64,000 nucleotides of DNA from Allokutzneria oryzae (GTDB taxonomy: Bacteria; Actinomycetota; Actinomycetes; Mycobacteriales; Pseudonocardiaceae). Shown here in pieces: positions 46,736 to 55,119 of the stretch. A program made the position numbers and the translations under genes. The DNA is taken from contig NZ_JBHLZU010000011.1 of assembly GCF_042429765.1 (NCBI RefSeq), forward strand, positions 1-64,000, given 5' to 3'. Under the pieces are notes generated by a model that saw nothing but the letters and a program-made list of their open reading frames with translations, was not told the origin of the DNA and ran no database searches. Every line of letters starts with the position of its first letter. Position 1 is the stretch's first letter.

Positions 46736-47518
46736 ATGACCAGGACCCTGTTGGAGACCCGCGAGGTCGGCAAGAGCTTCGGCAGCGTGATCGCGCTCAA
46801 CGGAGTGTCCACCGTGGTCAACGCGGGCGAGGTGACCTGCGTCCTCGGTGACAACGGAGCCGGCAAGTCCACGTTGATCAAGATCCTCGCCGGGGCGCAC
46901 CAGCACGACACCGGCGAGTTCCTGATCGAGGGCGAGCCGGTCCGGCTGTCCACGCCGCGCGAGGCGCTGGACCGGGGCATCGCCACGGTGTTCCAGGACC
47001 TGGCGGTGGTGCCGCTGATGAGCGTGTGGCGCAACTTCTTCCTGGGCTCCGAACCCCGCAAGGGCTGGGGCCCGTTCTCCTGGCTGGACGGCAGGACCGC
47101 GCGCCAGACCACGAAGAAGGCGTTGGCGGAGATGGGAATCGACCTCCGCAACGTCGAGCAGCCGGTCGGCACGCTCTCCGGCGGTGAGCGGCAGTGCGTC
47201 GCGATCGCGCGTGCCGTGCACTTCGGGGCGAAGGTGCTGATCCTCGACGAGCCGACCGCCGCGCTCGGCGTGAAGCAGGCCGGGGTCGTGCTGCGCTACG
47301 TCGCCCAGGCGCGCGACCGGGGGCTCGGGGTCGTGCTGATCACGCACAACCCGCACCACGCCTACCCGGTCGGCGACCGCTTCCTGCTGCTCAAGCGCGG
47401 TCGCAGCCTCGGCTGCTTCGACAAGCCCGACATCTCCCTCGAAGAGCTGACCAGGCAGATGGCGGGCGGCGCTGAGCTCGAAGCGCTGGAGCACGAACTG
47501 CGAGGGGTGGCGCAGTGA
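46736..47518 (+). CDS. Sugar (inositol) ABC transporter ATPase, single nucleotide-binding domain
   Basis: 260 residues from ATG 46736. Walker A is LGDNGAGKSTLIKILAG, the signature LSGGERQCVAIARAV, Walker B VLILDEPTAALG and the switch His in LITHNPHHA. Unlike RbsA or MglA it has one ATPase domain, so a homodimer is needed. VFQDLAVVPLMSVWRNFFLG is typical of the sugar subfamily. It overlaps iolC by 4 nt. Confidence 0.92.
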   Translation: MTRTLLETREVGKSFGSVIALNGVSTVVNAGEVTCVLGDNGAGKSTLIKILAGAHQHDTGEFLIEGEPVRLSTPREALDRGIATVFQDLAVVPLMSVWRNFFLGSEPRKGWGPFSWLDGRTARQTTKKALAEMGIDLRNVEQPVGTLSGGERQCVAIARAVHFGAKVLILDEPTAALGVKQAGVVLRYVAQARDRGLGVVLITHNPHHAYPVGDRFLLLKRGRSLGCFDKPDISLEELTRQMAGGAELEALEHELRGVAQ

Positions 47519-48450
47519 CGACCCTGGAGCTGCTCACAGTCGGACGCGTCGGGGTCGACCTCTACCCGGAGCAGAGCGGTGTCTCGCTCGCCGAGGTCAG
47601 CACCTTCGCGAAGTCCCTCGGCGGGACGGCGACCAACGTGGCGGTGGCGGCGGCCAGGCTCGGCCGCCGCTCCGCGGTGTTCACCAAGGTCGGTGAGGAC
47701 GACTTCGGCCCCTACGTCCGGAGCGCCCTCACCGGCTTCGGCGTCTCGCCGGACCACGTCGGCACCGAACCCGGTCTGCGCACCCCGGTGGTGTTCTGCG
47801 CGCTCGACCCACCGGCCGACCCGCCGTTGCTGTTCTACCGCCAGCCAACGGCACCGGACCTCCGCCTGCGCCCCGAGGACGTGCCGTGGGACGTGGTCGA
47901 GGACGTGCCGCTGTTCTGGGTGACCGGGACCGGCGTCTGCGAGGAGCCGGCCAGGGCGACGCAGCGGGAGATGCTGCTCCGTCGTGGCCGACGTGCGCAC
48001 ACGGTGCTGGACCTGGACTACCGGCCCATGTTCTGGTCGTCGGAGGAGGCCGCCCGCGCGGAGATCTCGTGGATGCTCGACCACGTCACGGTCGCGGTCG
48101 GCAACCGCACCGAGGTGGAGATCGCGGTCGGCACCGATGATCCCGATGAGGCAGCCAAACGTTTGCTTGATCGAGGTGTCCAGTTGGCGATCGTGAAGAA
48201 GGGTGCGGAGGGCGTGCTCGTCGCGACCGAGCACGGCTCGTGGACGGTGCCGCCGCACCCGGTCGAGGTGGTGTGCGGTCTCGGTGCCGGTGACGCGTTC
48301 GGCGGGGCGCTCGCGCACGGACTGCTGGCCGACTGGGACCCTGTGCGCATCGCCGAGTACGCCAACGTCGCCGGAGCGCTGGTCGCCTCACGGTTGGCCT
48401 GTGCGGACGCCATGCCCACACCGGAGGAGATCGAGGCGGAGCTGTCGTGA
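47515..48450 (+). CDS. iolC: 5-dehydro-2-deoxygluconokinase
   Basis: 311 residues from GTG 47515. A PfkB-family sugar kinase: LLTVGRVGVDLYPEQSGVSL, FAKSLGGTATNVAVAAARLG and the C-terminal catalytic motif VCGLGAGDAFGGALAHG with the base Asp. LDLDYRPMFW is a feature of the IolC subgroup. It phosphorylates 2-deoxy-5-keto-gluconate with ATP. Coupled to both neighbours by 4-nt overlaps. Confidence 0.92.
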   Translation: MTTLELLTVGRVGVDLYPEQSGVSLAEVSTFAKSLGGTATNVAVAAARLGRRSAVFTKVGEDDFGPYVRSALTGFGVSPDHVGTEPGLRTPVVFCALDPPADPPLLFYRQPTAPDLRLRPEDVPWDVVEDVPLFWVTGTGVCEEPARATQREMLLRRGRRAHTVLDLDYRPMFWSSEEAARAEISWMLDHVTVAVGNRTEVEIAVGTDDPDEAAKRLLDRGVQLAIVKKGAEGVLVATEHGSWTVPPHPVEVVCGLGAGDAFGGALAHGLLADWDPVRIAEYANVAGALVASRLACADAMPTPEEIEAELS

Positions 48451-49337
48451 TCACGGATACGCAATGGCGGGAGCTGTTGCACACCAGGGCGTTCGAGCCT
48501 GAAGCGGTTCGAGCCGCTTATGCCGCCCGTCGCCGCCGGCCGCTGCTCGGTCCGGGGGGAACGCTGTTCCTGGTCGCCGCGGACCACCCCGCGCGCGGAG
48601 CCCTCGGCGCGGGCGGGGAGCCGACCGCGATGGCCGACCGGCGCGCACTGCTCGACCGGCTTCTCATCGCGCTGGACGACCCGGCGGTTGACGGAGTCCT
48701 CGGCACACCGGACGTCATCGAGGAGCTCCTGCTGTTCCACGGTCTCCACGACAAGATCGTGATCGGTTCGATGAACCGCGGCGGCCTCGCCGGCGCGGAC
48801 TGGGAGATCGACGACCGGTTCACCGCTTACGACGCTCAGTCCATTGTGGACTATGGGTTGGACGGCGGGAAGATGTTGCTGCGCCTGGTGAACTCCGACC
48901 AAGGCACCGCTCCAACACTGCACGCGTGCGCGCGGGCGGTGTCCGAGCTCGCCGCAGCCGGGGTCATGGCGATGGTCGAACCGCTGCCGTACGAGCGCGA
49001 CGATGCCGGACGCCTGGTGCTCCAGGACGACGCGGCCTCGCTGGCCAGGGCGGTGACGATCGCCTCAGGCATCGGCCGCACGTCGGCGTACACCTGGCTC
49101 AAGCTCCCCGCGCCCGCCGACCCGGAGACGGTGCTCGGGGCGACCACGCTGCCCTGCTTGGTGCTCGGCGGACCCGAGGCCGATGTCTCCTTGCGGGGCG
49201 GCGCGCTGCGGCACCCGGTCGTGCGGGGGCTCGTGGTCGGCAGAACTCTGCTCTACCCGGAGGACGGCGACGTGGCCACGGCGGTGGCCGGTGCCGCGAG
49301 CCTGTTGCAGTCAGCCCGAGAGGAGATCACCGCGTGA
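48447..49337 (+). CDS. Cgl0159-type TIM-barrel aldolase of inositol catabolism
   Basis: 296 residues from GTG 48447. FLVAADHPARGALGAGGEPT, GVLGTPDVIEELLLFHGLHD, GLDGGKMLLRLVNSDQG and TSAYTWLKLPAPADPETVLG mark the Cgl0159-like beta/alpha-barrel proteins found in actinobacterial inositol clusters. It resembles class I aldolases (candidate Schiff-base Lys in KMLLR or TWLKLP) and likely replaces IolJ, which splits 2-deoxy-5-keto-gluconate 6-phosphate to dihydroxyacetone phosphate and malonate semialdehyde. That role is inferred from the pathway gap it fills. Confidence 0.8.
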   Translation: MITDTQWRELLHTRAFEPEAVRAAYAARRRRPLLGPGGTLFLVAADHPARGALGAGGEPTAMADRRALLDRLLIALDDPAVDGVLGTPDVIEELLLFHGLHDKIVIGSMNRGGLAGADWEIDDRFTAYDAQSIVDYGLDGGKMLLRLVNSDQGTAPTLHACARAVSELAAAGVMAMVEPLPYERDDAGRLVLQDDAASLARAVTIASGIGRTSAYTWLKLPAPADPETVLGATTLPCLVLGGPEADVSLRGGALRHPVVRGLVVGRTLLYPEDGDVATAVAGAASLLQSAREEITA

Positions 49338-50218
49338 CGCTCCACCGTCCACAAGGGACACTCGCCGCCGAAGGCGACCCCGTCCTGCTCACCCCGGATG
49401 ACGCGGGCTGGACGTACTGCGGCCTGCGCGTTCTCGTCCTCGAACCCGGTAGGCCCCGCCAGGTCGAGACCGGTGAGTTCGAGGCGTTCGTGCTCCCACT
49501 CGCGGGCGGCTGCGTCGTCGAGGTCGACGGTCGGCGCTTCGACCTCGAAGGCCGGGAGTCCGTCTTCACGCGCGTCACGGATTTCGCTTACGTGCCGAGG
49601 GACGCTTCGGTCACCCTGACCTCGGAGAACGGAGCGGAGATCGCGCTTCCGATGGCGAAGTGCACGCGGCGGCTCGAACCGCGCTACGGCCCGGCGGAGG
49701 ACGTCCCGGTCGAGGTGCGCGGCGCGGGCAACGCGACCCGCCAGGTCACCAACTTCGGCACTCCGGGCGTGTGGGACCACGCGGACAAGCTCAACGCCTG
49801 CGAGCTGATCACCCCGGACGGCAACTGGTCCTCCTACCCGCCGCACAAGCACGACGACTCCGAGCCGTGCGAGGTGGTCAACGAGGAGATCTACTACTTC
49901 CGCATCGCCGCCCGCGACGGGGTGACACCGTCCCGTGCGGGCTTCGGCCTCCACCGCACCTACACCGGCGATGGCAAGATCGATGAGGACGTGACCGTCC
50001 GCGACGGCGATGTCTTCCTCATCCCGCGCGGCTACCACGGTCCGTGCGTGGCAGCTCCGGGCTACCCCATGTACTACCTCAACGTGCTCGCCGGTCCAGG
50101 GGAGGAGCGCTCCATGGCCTTCTGCGACGACCCCGCCCACACGTGGGTCAGAGGTACCTGGGACTCCATGCCCGCAGACCCCCGCTGCCCCGTCACCAGC
50201 GCGATCCCCAGGAGGTAG
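49334..50218 (+). CDS. iolB: 5-deoxy-glucuronate isomerase
   Basis: 294 residues from GTG 49334. A double-cupin enzyme; metal ligands are visible in YPPHKHDDSEPCEVVNEEIY (two His and Glu), and RGYHGPCVAAPGYPMYYLNV closes the second cupin. It isomerises 5-deoxy-glucuronate to 2-deoxy-5-keto-gluconate. It overlaps the aldolase gene by 4 nt and is 5 nt from iolD. Confidence 0.93.
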   Translation: MTLHRPQGTLAAEGDPVLLTPDDAGWTYCGLRVLVLEPGRPRQVETGEFEAFVLPLAGGCVVEVDGRRFDLEGRESVFTRVTDFAYVPRDASVTLTSENGAEIALPMAKCTRRLEPRYGPAEDVPVEVRGAGNATRQVTNFGTPGVWDHADKLNACELITPDGNWSSYPPHKHDDSEPCEVVNEEIYYFRIAARDGVTPSRAGFGLHRTYTGDGKIDEDVTVRDGDVFLIPRGYHGPCVAAPGYPMYYLNVLAGPGEERSMAFCDDPAHTWVRGTWDSMPADPRCPVTSAIPRR

Positions 50219-50223
50219 TTGGA

Positions 50224-52104
50224 GTGCGTACGGTTCGACTGACCACGGCCCAGGCATTGGTGCGGTGGCTGATCGCCCAGCGAACCGAGCTGCTCGACGG
50301 CTCCCAGGCCCCGCTCTTCCCCGGCGTGTTCGCCATCTTCGGGCACGGCAACGTGCTCGGCATCGGCAACGCCTTGGAGGAGCACCGCGACGAGATCCCC
50401 GTCTGGCGCGGGCAGAACGAGCAGGGCATGGCGCTCGCCGCGATCGGCTACGCCAAGGCCACCCACCGCCGCCAGGTCATGGTGGCCACGTCCTCGATCG
50501 GCCCCGGCGCGCTCAACATGGTCACCGCGGCGGGCGTCGCGCACGCCAACCGGCTGCCCGTGCTGCTGCTGCCCGGTGACACCTTCGCCAGCCGCGCGCC
50601 CGACCCCGTCCTCCAGCAGGTCGAGCACTTCGGCGACGGCACGCTGACGGTGAACGACGCCTTCCGCGCGGTCAGCCGCTACTTCGACCGGATCACCAAG
50701 CCCGAGCAGCTGCTCTCCGCACTGCCGCAGGCCGCCCGCGTCCTCACCGACCCCGCCGACTGCGGACCGGTGACCCTGGCGCTGCCGCAGGACGTGCAGG
50801 GTGAGGCGTTCGACTTCCCGGAGTCGCTGTTCGAGCCGGTGGTGCACCACATCCACCGCCCGCGCCCCGACTCCCGGTCGATCGAGCGGGCCGCCGAGCT
50901 GCTCAGGACCGCGAAGCGGCCGCTGCTCGTGGTCGGCGGCGGCGTCCGCTACTCCGGCGCGGGTGGCAAGGTGCTGGAGTTCGCCCAGACCCACGGCGTC
51001 CCGATCACCGAGACCACCGCGGGCCGCACTCTCGTCCCGCACGACCACCGGCTGCACGTGGGGCCGCTCGGCGTGACCGGGTCGTCGTCGGCGAACACCC
51101 TCGCCGCCGAGGCCGACGTGGTCATCGCCGTCGGCACCCGCCTCCAGGACTTCACCACGGCGTCGTGGACGGTCTTCCACCCCGAAGCACGGGTGATCTC
51201 GATCAACGCCGCCCGCTTCGACGCGGTCAAGCACGGCTCGCTCGCCGTGGTCGCCGACGCCGCGGAGGGCCTGCGCGAGCTCAACCGCGCGGTCGGCGCC
51301 TGGCGGGCCGAAGACCAGTGGACGGCGTCCGCCGCGCACGAGCGCGCGAAGTGGGACGCGCACATCGACGGGTTGCGCGAGCCGGTGGCGGGCCTGCCGA
51401 CCTACGCCCAGGTCGTCGGCGCGGTCAACGACAACGCGGGCCCGCAGGACTACGTGATGACCGCCTCCGGTGGTCTGCCCGGCGAACTGATCGGTGGCTG
51501 GCGCGCACTCGGCGCCGCGACCATGGACGTCGAGTACGGCTTCTCGTGCATGGGCTACGAGCTGGCGGGGGCGTGGGGCGCGGCGATGGCCCGCGAGCGG
51601 ACCCATCCGGAGGGCGTCGTCACGACGCTGCTCGGCGACGGCTCCTACCTGATGATGAACTCCGAGCTGTTCTCGGCGGCCTTCGCCGGGCATCCGCTGG
51701 TCGCCGTGGTCTGCGACAACGACGGCTTCGCGGTGATCGCCCGCCTGCAGCAGGGCCAGGGTGGCGCGGCGTTCAACAACATGTTCGGCGACTGCCGGTC
51801 GAGCACGGACAGCACGAAGCGCCGGGTGGACTTCGCCGCGCACGCGGCCGCACTGGGCTGCGGGGTCGTCGAGGCGACCGAGCTCGACCAGGTCGGTCCG
51901 GCCTACCGCACCGCCCACGAGCAGGCCAGGCGCGAACGGCGCCCGGTCGTCGTGCTGGTGCGGACGCACCCGTCCTCGTGGACCGAGGCCGGGGCGTGGT
52001 GGGAGGTCGGCGTGCCGGAGACGGCGCACCGACCGGAGATCACCGAGGCTCGGCGGGACCTCCAGGACAACCGGGGCCGCCAGCTGAGGTACCTCTCCAG
52101 CTGA
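50224..52104 (+). CDS. iolD: 3D-(3,5/4)-trihydroxycyclohexane-1,2-dione acylhydrolase
   Basis: 626 residues from GTG 50224 after AGGAGG. A thiamine-diphosphate enzyme: N-terminal domain with GVFAIFGHGNVLGIGNALEE and the catalytic Glu in WRGQNEQGMALAAIGYAK, central domain with LLVVGGGVRYSGAGG, and the ThDP/Mg motif GDGSYLMMNSELFSAAFAGH. It opens the cyclohexane ring. Its full length and motifs indicate an active enzyme. Last gene of the operon, followed by a strong terminator. Confidence 0.94.
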   Translation: MRTVRLTTAQALVRWLIAQRTELLDGSQAPLFPGVFAIFGHGNVLGIGNALEEHRDEIPVWRGQNEQGMALAAIGYAKATHRRQVMVATSSIGPGALNMVTAAGVAHANRLPVLLLPGDTFASRAPDPVLQQVEHFGDGTLTVNDAFRAVSRYFDRITKPEQLLSALPQAARVLTDPADCGPVTLALPQDVQGEAFDFPESLFEPVVHHIHRPRPDSRSIERAAELLRTAKRPLLVVGGGVRYSGAGGKVLEFAQTHGVPITETTAGRTLVPHDHRLHVGPLGVTGSSSANTLAAEADVVIAVGTRLQDFTTASWTVFHPEARVISINAARFDAVKHGSLAVVADAAEGLRELNRAVGAWRAEDQWTASAAHERAKWDAHIDGLREPVAGLPTYAQVVGAVNDNAGPQDYVMTASGGLPGELIGGWRALGAATMDVEYGFSCMGYELAGAWGAAMARERTHPEGVVTTLLGDGSYLMMNSELFSAAFAGHPLVAVVCDNDGFAVIARLQQGQGGAAFNNMFGDCRSSTDSTKRRVDFAAHAAALGCGVVEATELDQVGPAYRTAHEQARRERRPVVVLVRTHPSSWTEAGAWWEVGVPETAHRPEITEARRDLQDNRGRQLRYLSS

Positions 52105-52116
52105 GCGGACGCGATC

Positions 52117-52154
52117 TCAGGGCCGTCCCGCTGTGTCCAGCGGAACGGCCCTGA
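52117..52154. terminator. Terminator of the inositol operon
   Basis: TCAGGGCCGT (52117-52126) pairs with 52145-52154, and after one mismatch the stem continues six pairs to a TGTC loop. It starts 12 nt after iolD and also faces the convergent DUF3073 gene. Confidence 0.8.
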
Positions 52155-52175
52155 ATCGTGGTGTCGCGGAGGGTG

Positions 52176-52370
52176 TCAGTCGCGGTACTTGTCCGCGTAC
52201 CTGTCCTCGTACGGATCCTCGTCCTCGTCGTCCTGGACGGACTTCGCCGGAGAAGGTTTCTCGTCACCGGACAGCTCGCGCTGCAGCGCGTCGAAGTCGG
52301 CGGGAGGGGTGTTGTACTTGAGCTCCCGGGCCACCTTCGTCTGCTTGGCCTTTGCACGGCCGCGCCCCAT
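52176..52370 (-). CDS. DUF3073 small conserved actinobacterial protein
   Basis: 64 residues: a basic N-terminus MGRGRAKAKQTKVARELKYN and an acidic C-terminus rich in Asp and Glu. This is the DUF3073 family, nearly universal in actinobacteria and of unknown function; the basic half may bind nucleic acid. Start ATG 52370. It stands alone between the inositol operon and a divergent conserved gene. Confidence 0.9.
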   Translation of the reverse strand: MGRGRAKAKQTKVARELKYNTPPADFDALQRELSGDEKPSPAKSVQDDEDEDPYEDRYADKYRD

Positions 52371-52559
52371 GGCTCGACCCCCTCATACAGGGACGGGGGC
52401 GACCAGTGGCGGCCCCGCACGTCTCGACTCGTTTCCTGGCAGTCACCGTACCGTGCCCGCCCCCCTGAATGCGACGCGGCACGGCGGTCCGGGCAGTGCC
52501 TCATGACACTGTTGTGACCGGGCTGAGACCGGTGGGGACACCCATGGCACGATTCGTGC

Positions 52560-53453
52560 GTGCCCCGTCCGTTCGTCGCCTACCTCAGGGTGTACGAGCC
52601 GTTGTCCTCGCTGGAGGGCGCGTTTCGTTCCCAGGTGGAGCACGCGCTGCGCAACGGCGGCGGCCTGACCAGGTCCCAGGCGGCCGACCGCGAGCGTGAA
52701 CTGTGGCTTAGGACACAGTTGGCCGCTCCCGCTCGCCTGCTGCCGGGGGACAACGCCGAGGGCGAGGGTGCGACCCGCAGGCTCGACGTGATCACCCTTC
52801 CCGTGGCCGAGGCGCCCGGCCGCGACGCCGTGGACGCCGACGAGTCCCCGCTGGTCTGCCCGCTGGACCTGCGCCCGCGCGCCGCCGCGGGCGTGATGGG
52901 CTTCCTGGCCAGCTCGGTCGGCCCGCTGGTCGACGAGGCGCTGCCGATGCCGGTCGAGGTGATCAAGGCGCGCGCCTCCGCCGCGCTGAGCAACCTCCCG
53001 CGCCGGGCCGCGCACGTGGTCTCCTCCACCTGGACCGTCCCGCTGCCGTGGTTCGCCCTGGTCGACCCGGGCGCGCGGAAGCTGGTCCTCAAGGAGCGCG
53101 GCGACGCCGAACGCAGCGTGCACTGGCTGATCTCCATGACCGACGCCCGCCGCCGCGCGGAGGAGGCGCACGCCGTGGTGATCGCGGCGCTCGGCGAGGA
53201 GGGCCCTGCGCGGATCCTCCGGGACACCTCCCGCTGGCTGGCCCACTTCGACGCCAACTCGGTGGTCGAGCTGGACTACGGCGGTCTCGTCCAGCTGCTG
53301 GAGGACTCCGAGCTGACCGACGACACCTCGGCCGAGGACGTCCAGGTCGCGCTGAGCGCGCTGGAGACCGGCAACGCCGAGCTGGCCGCGGAGCGCTACG
53401 CGAAGCTGCGCGAGTTCTGGAGCGAGCTCGCCTCGCGCGAGCAGCACAACTAG
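52560..53453 (+). CDS. Conserved actinobacterial protein of unknown function
   Basis: Not recognised with certainty. 297 residues from GTG 52560, soluble, no signal peptide or membrane segment. It starts MPRPFVAYLRVYEPLSSLEG and contains RSQAADRERELWLRTQLAAP, VCPLDLRPRAAAGVMGFLAS and STWTVPLPWFALVDPGARKL; the C-terminal third is helical and acidic. No catalytic motif is visible. The codon pattern and lack of frameshifts indicate a real gene. It stops at a TAG inside a 22-bp sequence that is repeated twice more downstream. Confidence 0.6.
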   Translation: MPRPFVAYLRVYEPLSSLEGAFRSQVEHALRNGGGLTRSQAADRERELWLRTQLAAPARLLPGDNAEGEGATRRLDVITLPVAEAPGRDAVDADESPLVCPLDLRPRAAAGVMGFLASSVGPLVDEALPMPVEVIKARASAALSNLPRRAAHVVSSTWTVPLPWFALVDPGARKLVLKERGDAERSVHWLISMTDARRRAEEAHAVVIAALGEEGPARILRDTSRWLAHFDANSVVELDYGGLVQLLEDSELTDDTSAEDVQVALSALETGNAELAAERYAKLREFWSELASREQHN

Positions 53454-53480
53454 CTCGACCGCCGCCCCCGCACCGCCCCC

Positions 53481-53637
53481 GTGCACTCATGGGCCAGCTG
53501 GCGTGGTCGGGGTTTCGCGTTTTGTCACCTTGATGCGCGAAAGAGCGCTCTCATTTCGCGTTATGGCTGCACAACGCGAATTGGGGGCACGCAGGTGAGG
53601 GCGCCAGGGCGTGGTGAGGTGGTGTCACCCCTTGCAG
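53481..53637. repeat. Intergenic repeat element, copy B (157 bp)
   Basis: Shares its left half almost exactly with copy C (53700-53842) and is clearly related to copy A (27766-27923). The left arm 53513-53537 is the same 25 bp as in copy C, but the right arm differs; only TTCGCGTT and AACGCGAA pair. A central AGAGCGCTCT palindrome is present. It ends CTTGCAG directly at the second junction repeat. Confidence 0.85.
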
Positions 53638-53699
53638 CACAACTAGCTCGACCGCAAGTCGTCCCGATGCCCCGAGGCGGCGCACCGCCCCCGCACCCC

Positions 53700-53842
53700 G
53701 TGCACTCGTGGGCCAGCTGGCGTGGTCGGGGTTTCGCGTTTTGTCACCTTGATGCGCGAAAGAGCGCTCTCATTTCGCATCAAGGTGACAAAACGCGAAA
53801 AAGAGGGGCGCCAAGGGGTGGCGAGGTGGTGTTGCCCTTGCG
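53700..53842. repeat. Intergenic repeat element, copy C (143 bp), with perfect 25-bp inverted repeat
   Basis: Arms 53732-53756 and 53776-53800 are a perfect 25-bp inverted repeat (outer end TTTCGCGTTTTG) around a 19-nt loop that holds AGAGCGCTCT. The flanks match copy B. The structure would form a very stable hairpin in RNA from either strand and lies between two convergent genes. Confidence 0.85.
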
Positions 53843-53848
53843 GCACAA

Positions 53849-55057
53849 CTAGCTCGACCGCAGCTCCCGCGCCGTCTTGCTGAAGGCCAGGCCGACACCG
53901 ACCGCGAGCATCGGCACGGCGGCCATCGCGAAGCCCCAGCCCACGTCGACGGCGACCAGCAGGCCCATCAGGGCGACCGACACCGGCTCCAGCGTCACCC
54001 TCGGCAGGTCGATGATGCTGTTGACCCGGCCCAGCAGCTCGCGCGGCGTGCTGGTCTGCACGAACGCCGGCAGCGCCACGTCGCTGGAATACGCGACACC
54101 GACGCCCAGCACCGCGAGCACGACCGCCGCTCCCCACAGGCTCGGCAGGAAGCCCACAGCGGCGAACGCCACGCCCTCGCACAGCGTCATGCCGATGATC
54201 AGCAGGCCCCACCGCCTCGGCAGCCCGGTGATCGCCGCGCTGACGGTGCCGGCGAGCTGGCCGGCACCCCACGCGGACACCAGCACGCCGAGCGCGATCG
54301 GGCTCTCCGTGAGCCCCTTGGCCAGCGCGGGCAGGCCGACCCCGAACAAGCCGGCGTACGCCAGCGTCGCAGCGGTGATCAGCAGCAGCACGATCCGCAT
54401 CTCCACGCTGTTCCTGGCGTAGCTCAGCCCGACACCGATCTCCCGCCACAGCGCGGTGGCCGGCTTCTCCTGCGGAGCGCCCTTCGGGGCCGCCGCCAGC
54501 GTCGCCGCCGCGATCAGGAAGGTCGCCGAGTTGAACAGCATCGCCCCGGTCGTCCCGTTCAGCGCCACCAGCAGGCCACCGGTGACCGGCCCGGCAAGGC
54601 GTCCGACCTGTTCGCTGGTTCCGACGAGCGCGTTCGCCCTCGGCAGCTGGTCCTCGGGCACCAGTGACGGCAGGATGCTCGCGCTCGCGGGCCAGAAGAA
54701 CGCCTCGGCGACGCCGACCAGCACGCCGAGCACGAAGAAGTGCCAGACCTGGATCGTCCCGGTCGCGTTCAGCAGTGCGAGCGCGAGCACGCAACCACCG
54801 CGTACGAGATGAGAGACCAGCATGACCGCGCGCGGGGACAGCCGGTCCGTCACCGCGCCGCCGACCAGCAGCAACGCACCGCGCGGCACCGCGGTGGTGA
54901 CCAGGACAGCGGCCAGCGCAGCAGGGGAGTCGCTGACGGAGAGCACCAGCCACGCGAACACCACGTCGTAGCTGTAGTCGCCGAACATCGAGATCGACTC
55001 GCCCGCCCAGACGAACCGGAACGAGCGGGACCGCAGCGGCCCCCGGAGTTCACGCAT
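53849..55057 (-). CDS. MFS transporter, MFS_3 / EntS-like
   Basis: 402 residues, about 12 membrane segments. The start MRELRGPLRSRSFRFVWAGE, then SMFGDYSYDVVFAWLVL, VTDRLSPRAVMLVSHLVRGG and FFWPASASILPSLVPEDQLP, are typical of the EntS/MFS_3 exporters (siderophore, macrolide and other effluxes). The last four residues LRSS and the TAG stop lie in the repeated junction sequence. The substrate is unknown. It is 62 nt downstream of another MFS gene on the same strand. Confidence 0.82.
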   Translation of the reverse strand: MRELRGPLRSRSFRFVWAGESISMFGDYSYDVVFAWLVLSVSDSPAALAAVLVTTAVPRGALLLVGGAVTDRLSPRAVMLVSHLVRGGCVLALALLNATGTIQVWHFFVLGVLVGVAEAFFWPASASILPSLVPEDQLPRANALVGTSEQVGRLAGPVTGGLLVALNGTTGAMLFNSATFLIAAATLAAAPKGAPQEKPATALWREIGVGLSYARNSVEMRIVLLLITAATLAYAGLFGVGLPALAKGLTESPIALGVLVSAWGAGQLAGTVSAAITGLPRRWGLLIIGMTLCEGVAFAAVGFLPSLWGAAVVLAVLGVGVAYSSDVALPAFVQTSTPRELLGRVNSIIDLPRVTLEPVSVALMGLLVAVDVGWGFAMAAVPMLAVGVGLAFSKTARELRSS

Positions 55058-55119
55058 TGCCCCTCACCAGGTCGGAGGAGGCGAACTCTCGTTCCTGGGC
55101 CCCGGCCCCGCAACCGATT

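Larger units (their letters stand above)
53441..53861. repeat. Three direct copies of the stop-codon junction flanking repeats B and C
   Basis: GCAGCACAACTAGCTCGACCGC occurs at 53441-53462 and 53634-53655, and with one change at 53840-53861. The palindrome CTAG puts a TAG stop on both strands: the first copy ends the plus-strand gene, the last ends the minus-strand MFS gene, and the middle copy is orphan. This looks like a target-site duplication around inserted elements, or an expanded junction. Confidence 0.75.

Noticed and set aside
53441..53861. Direct repeats that might suggest a CRISPR array
   Set aside because: Only three copies, spacers are related repeat elements of about 170-185 bp, and there are no cas genes.
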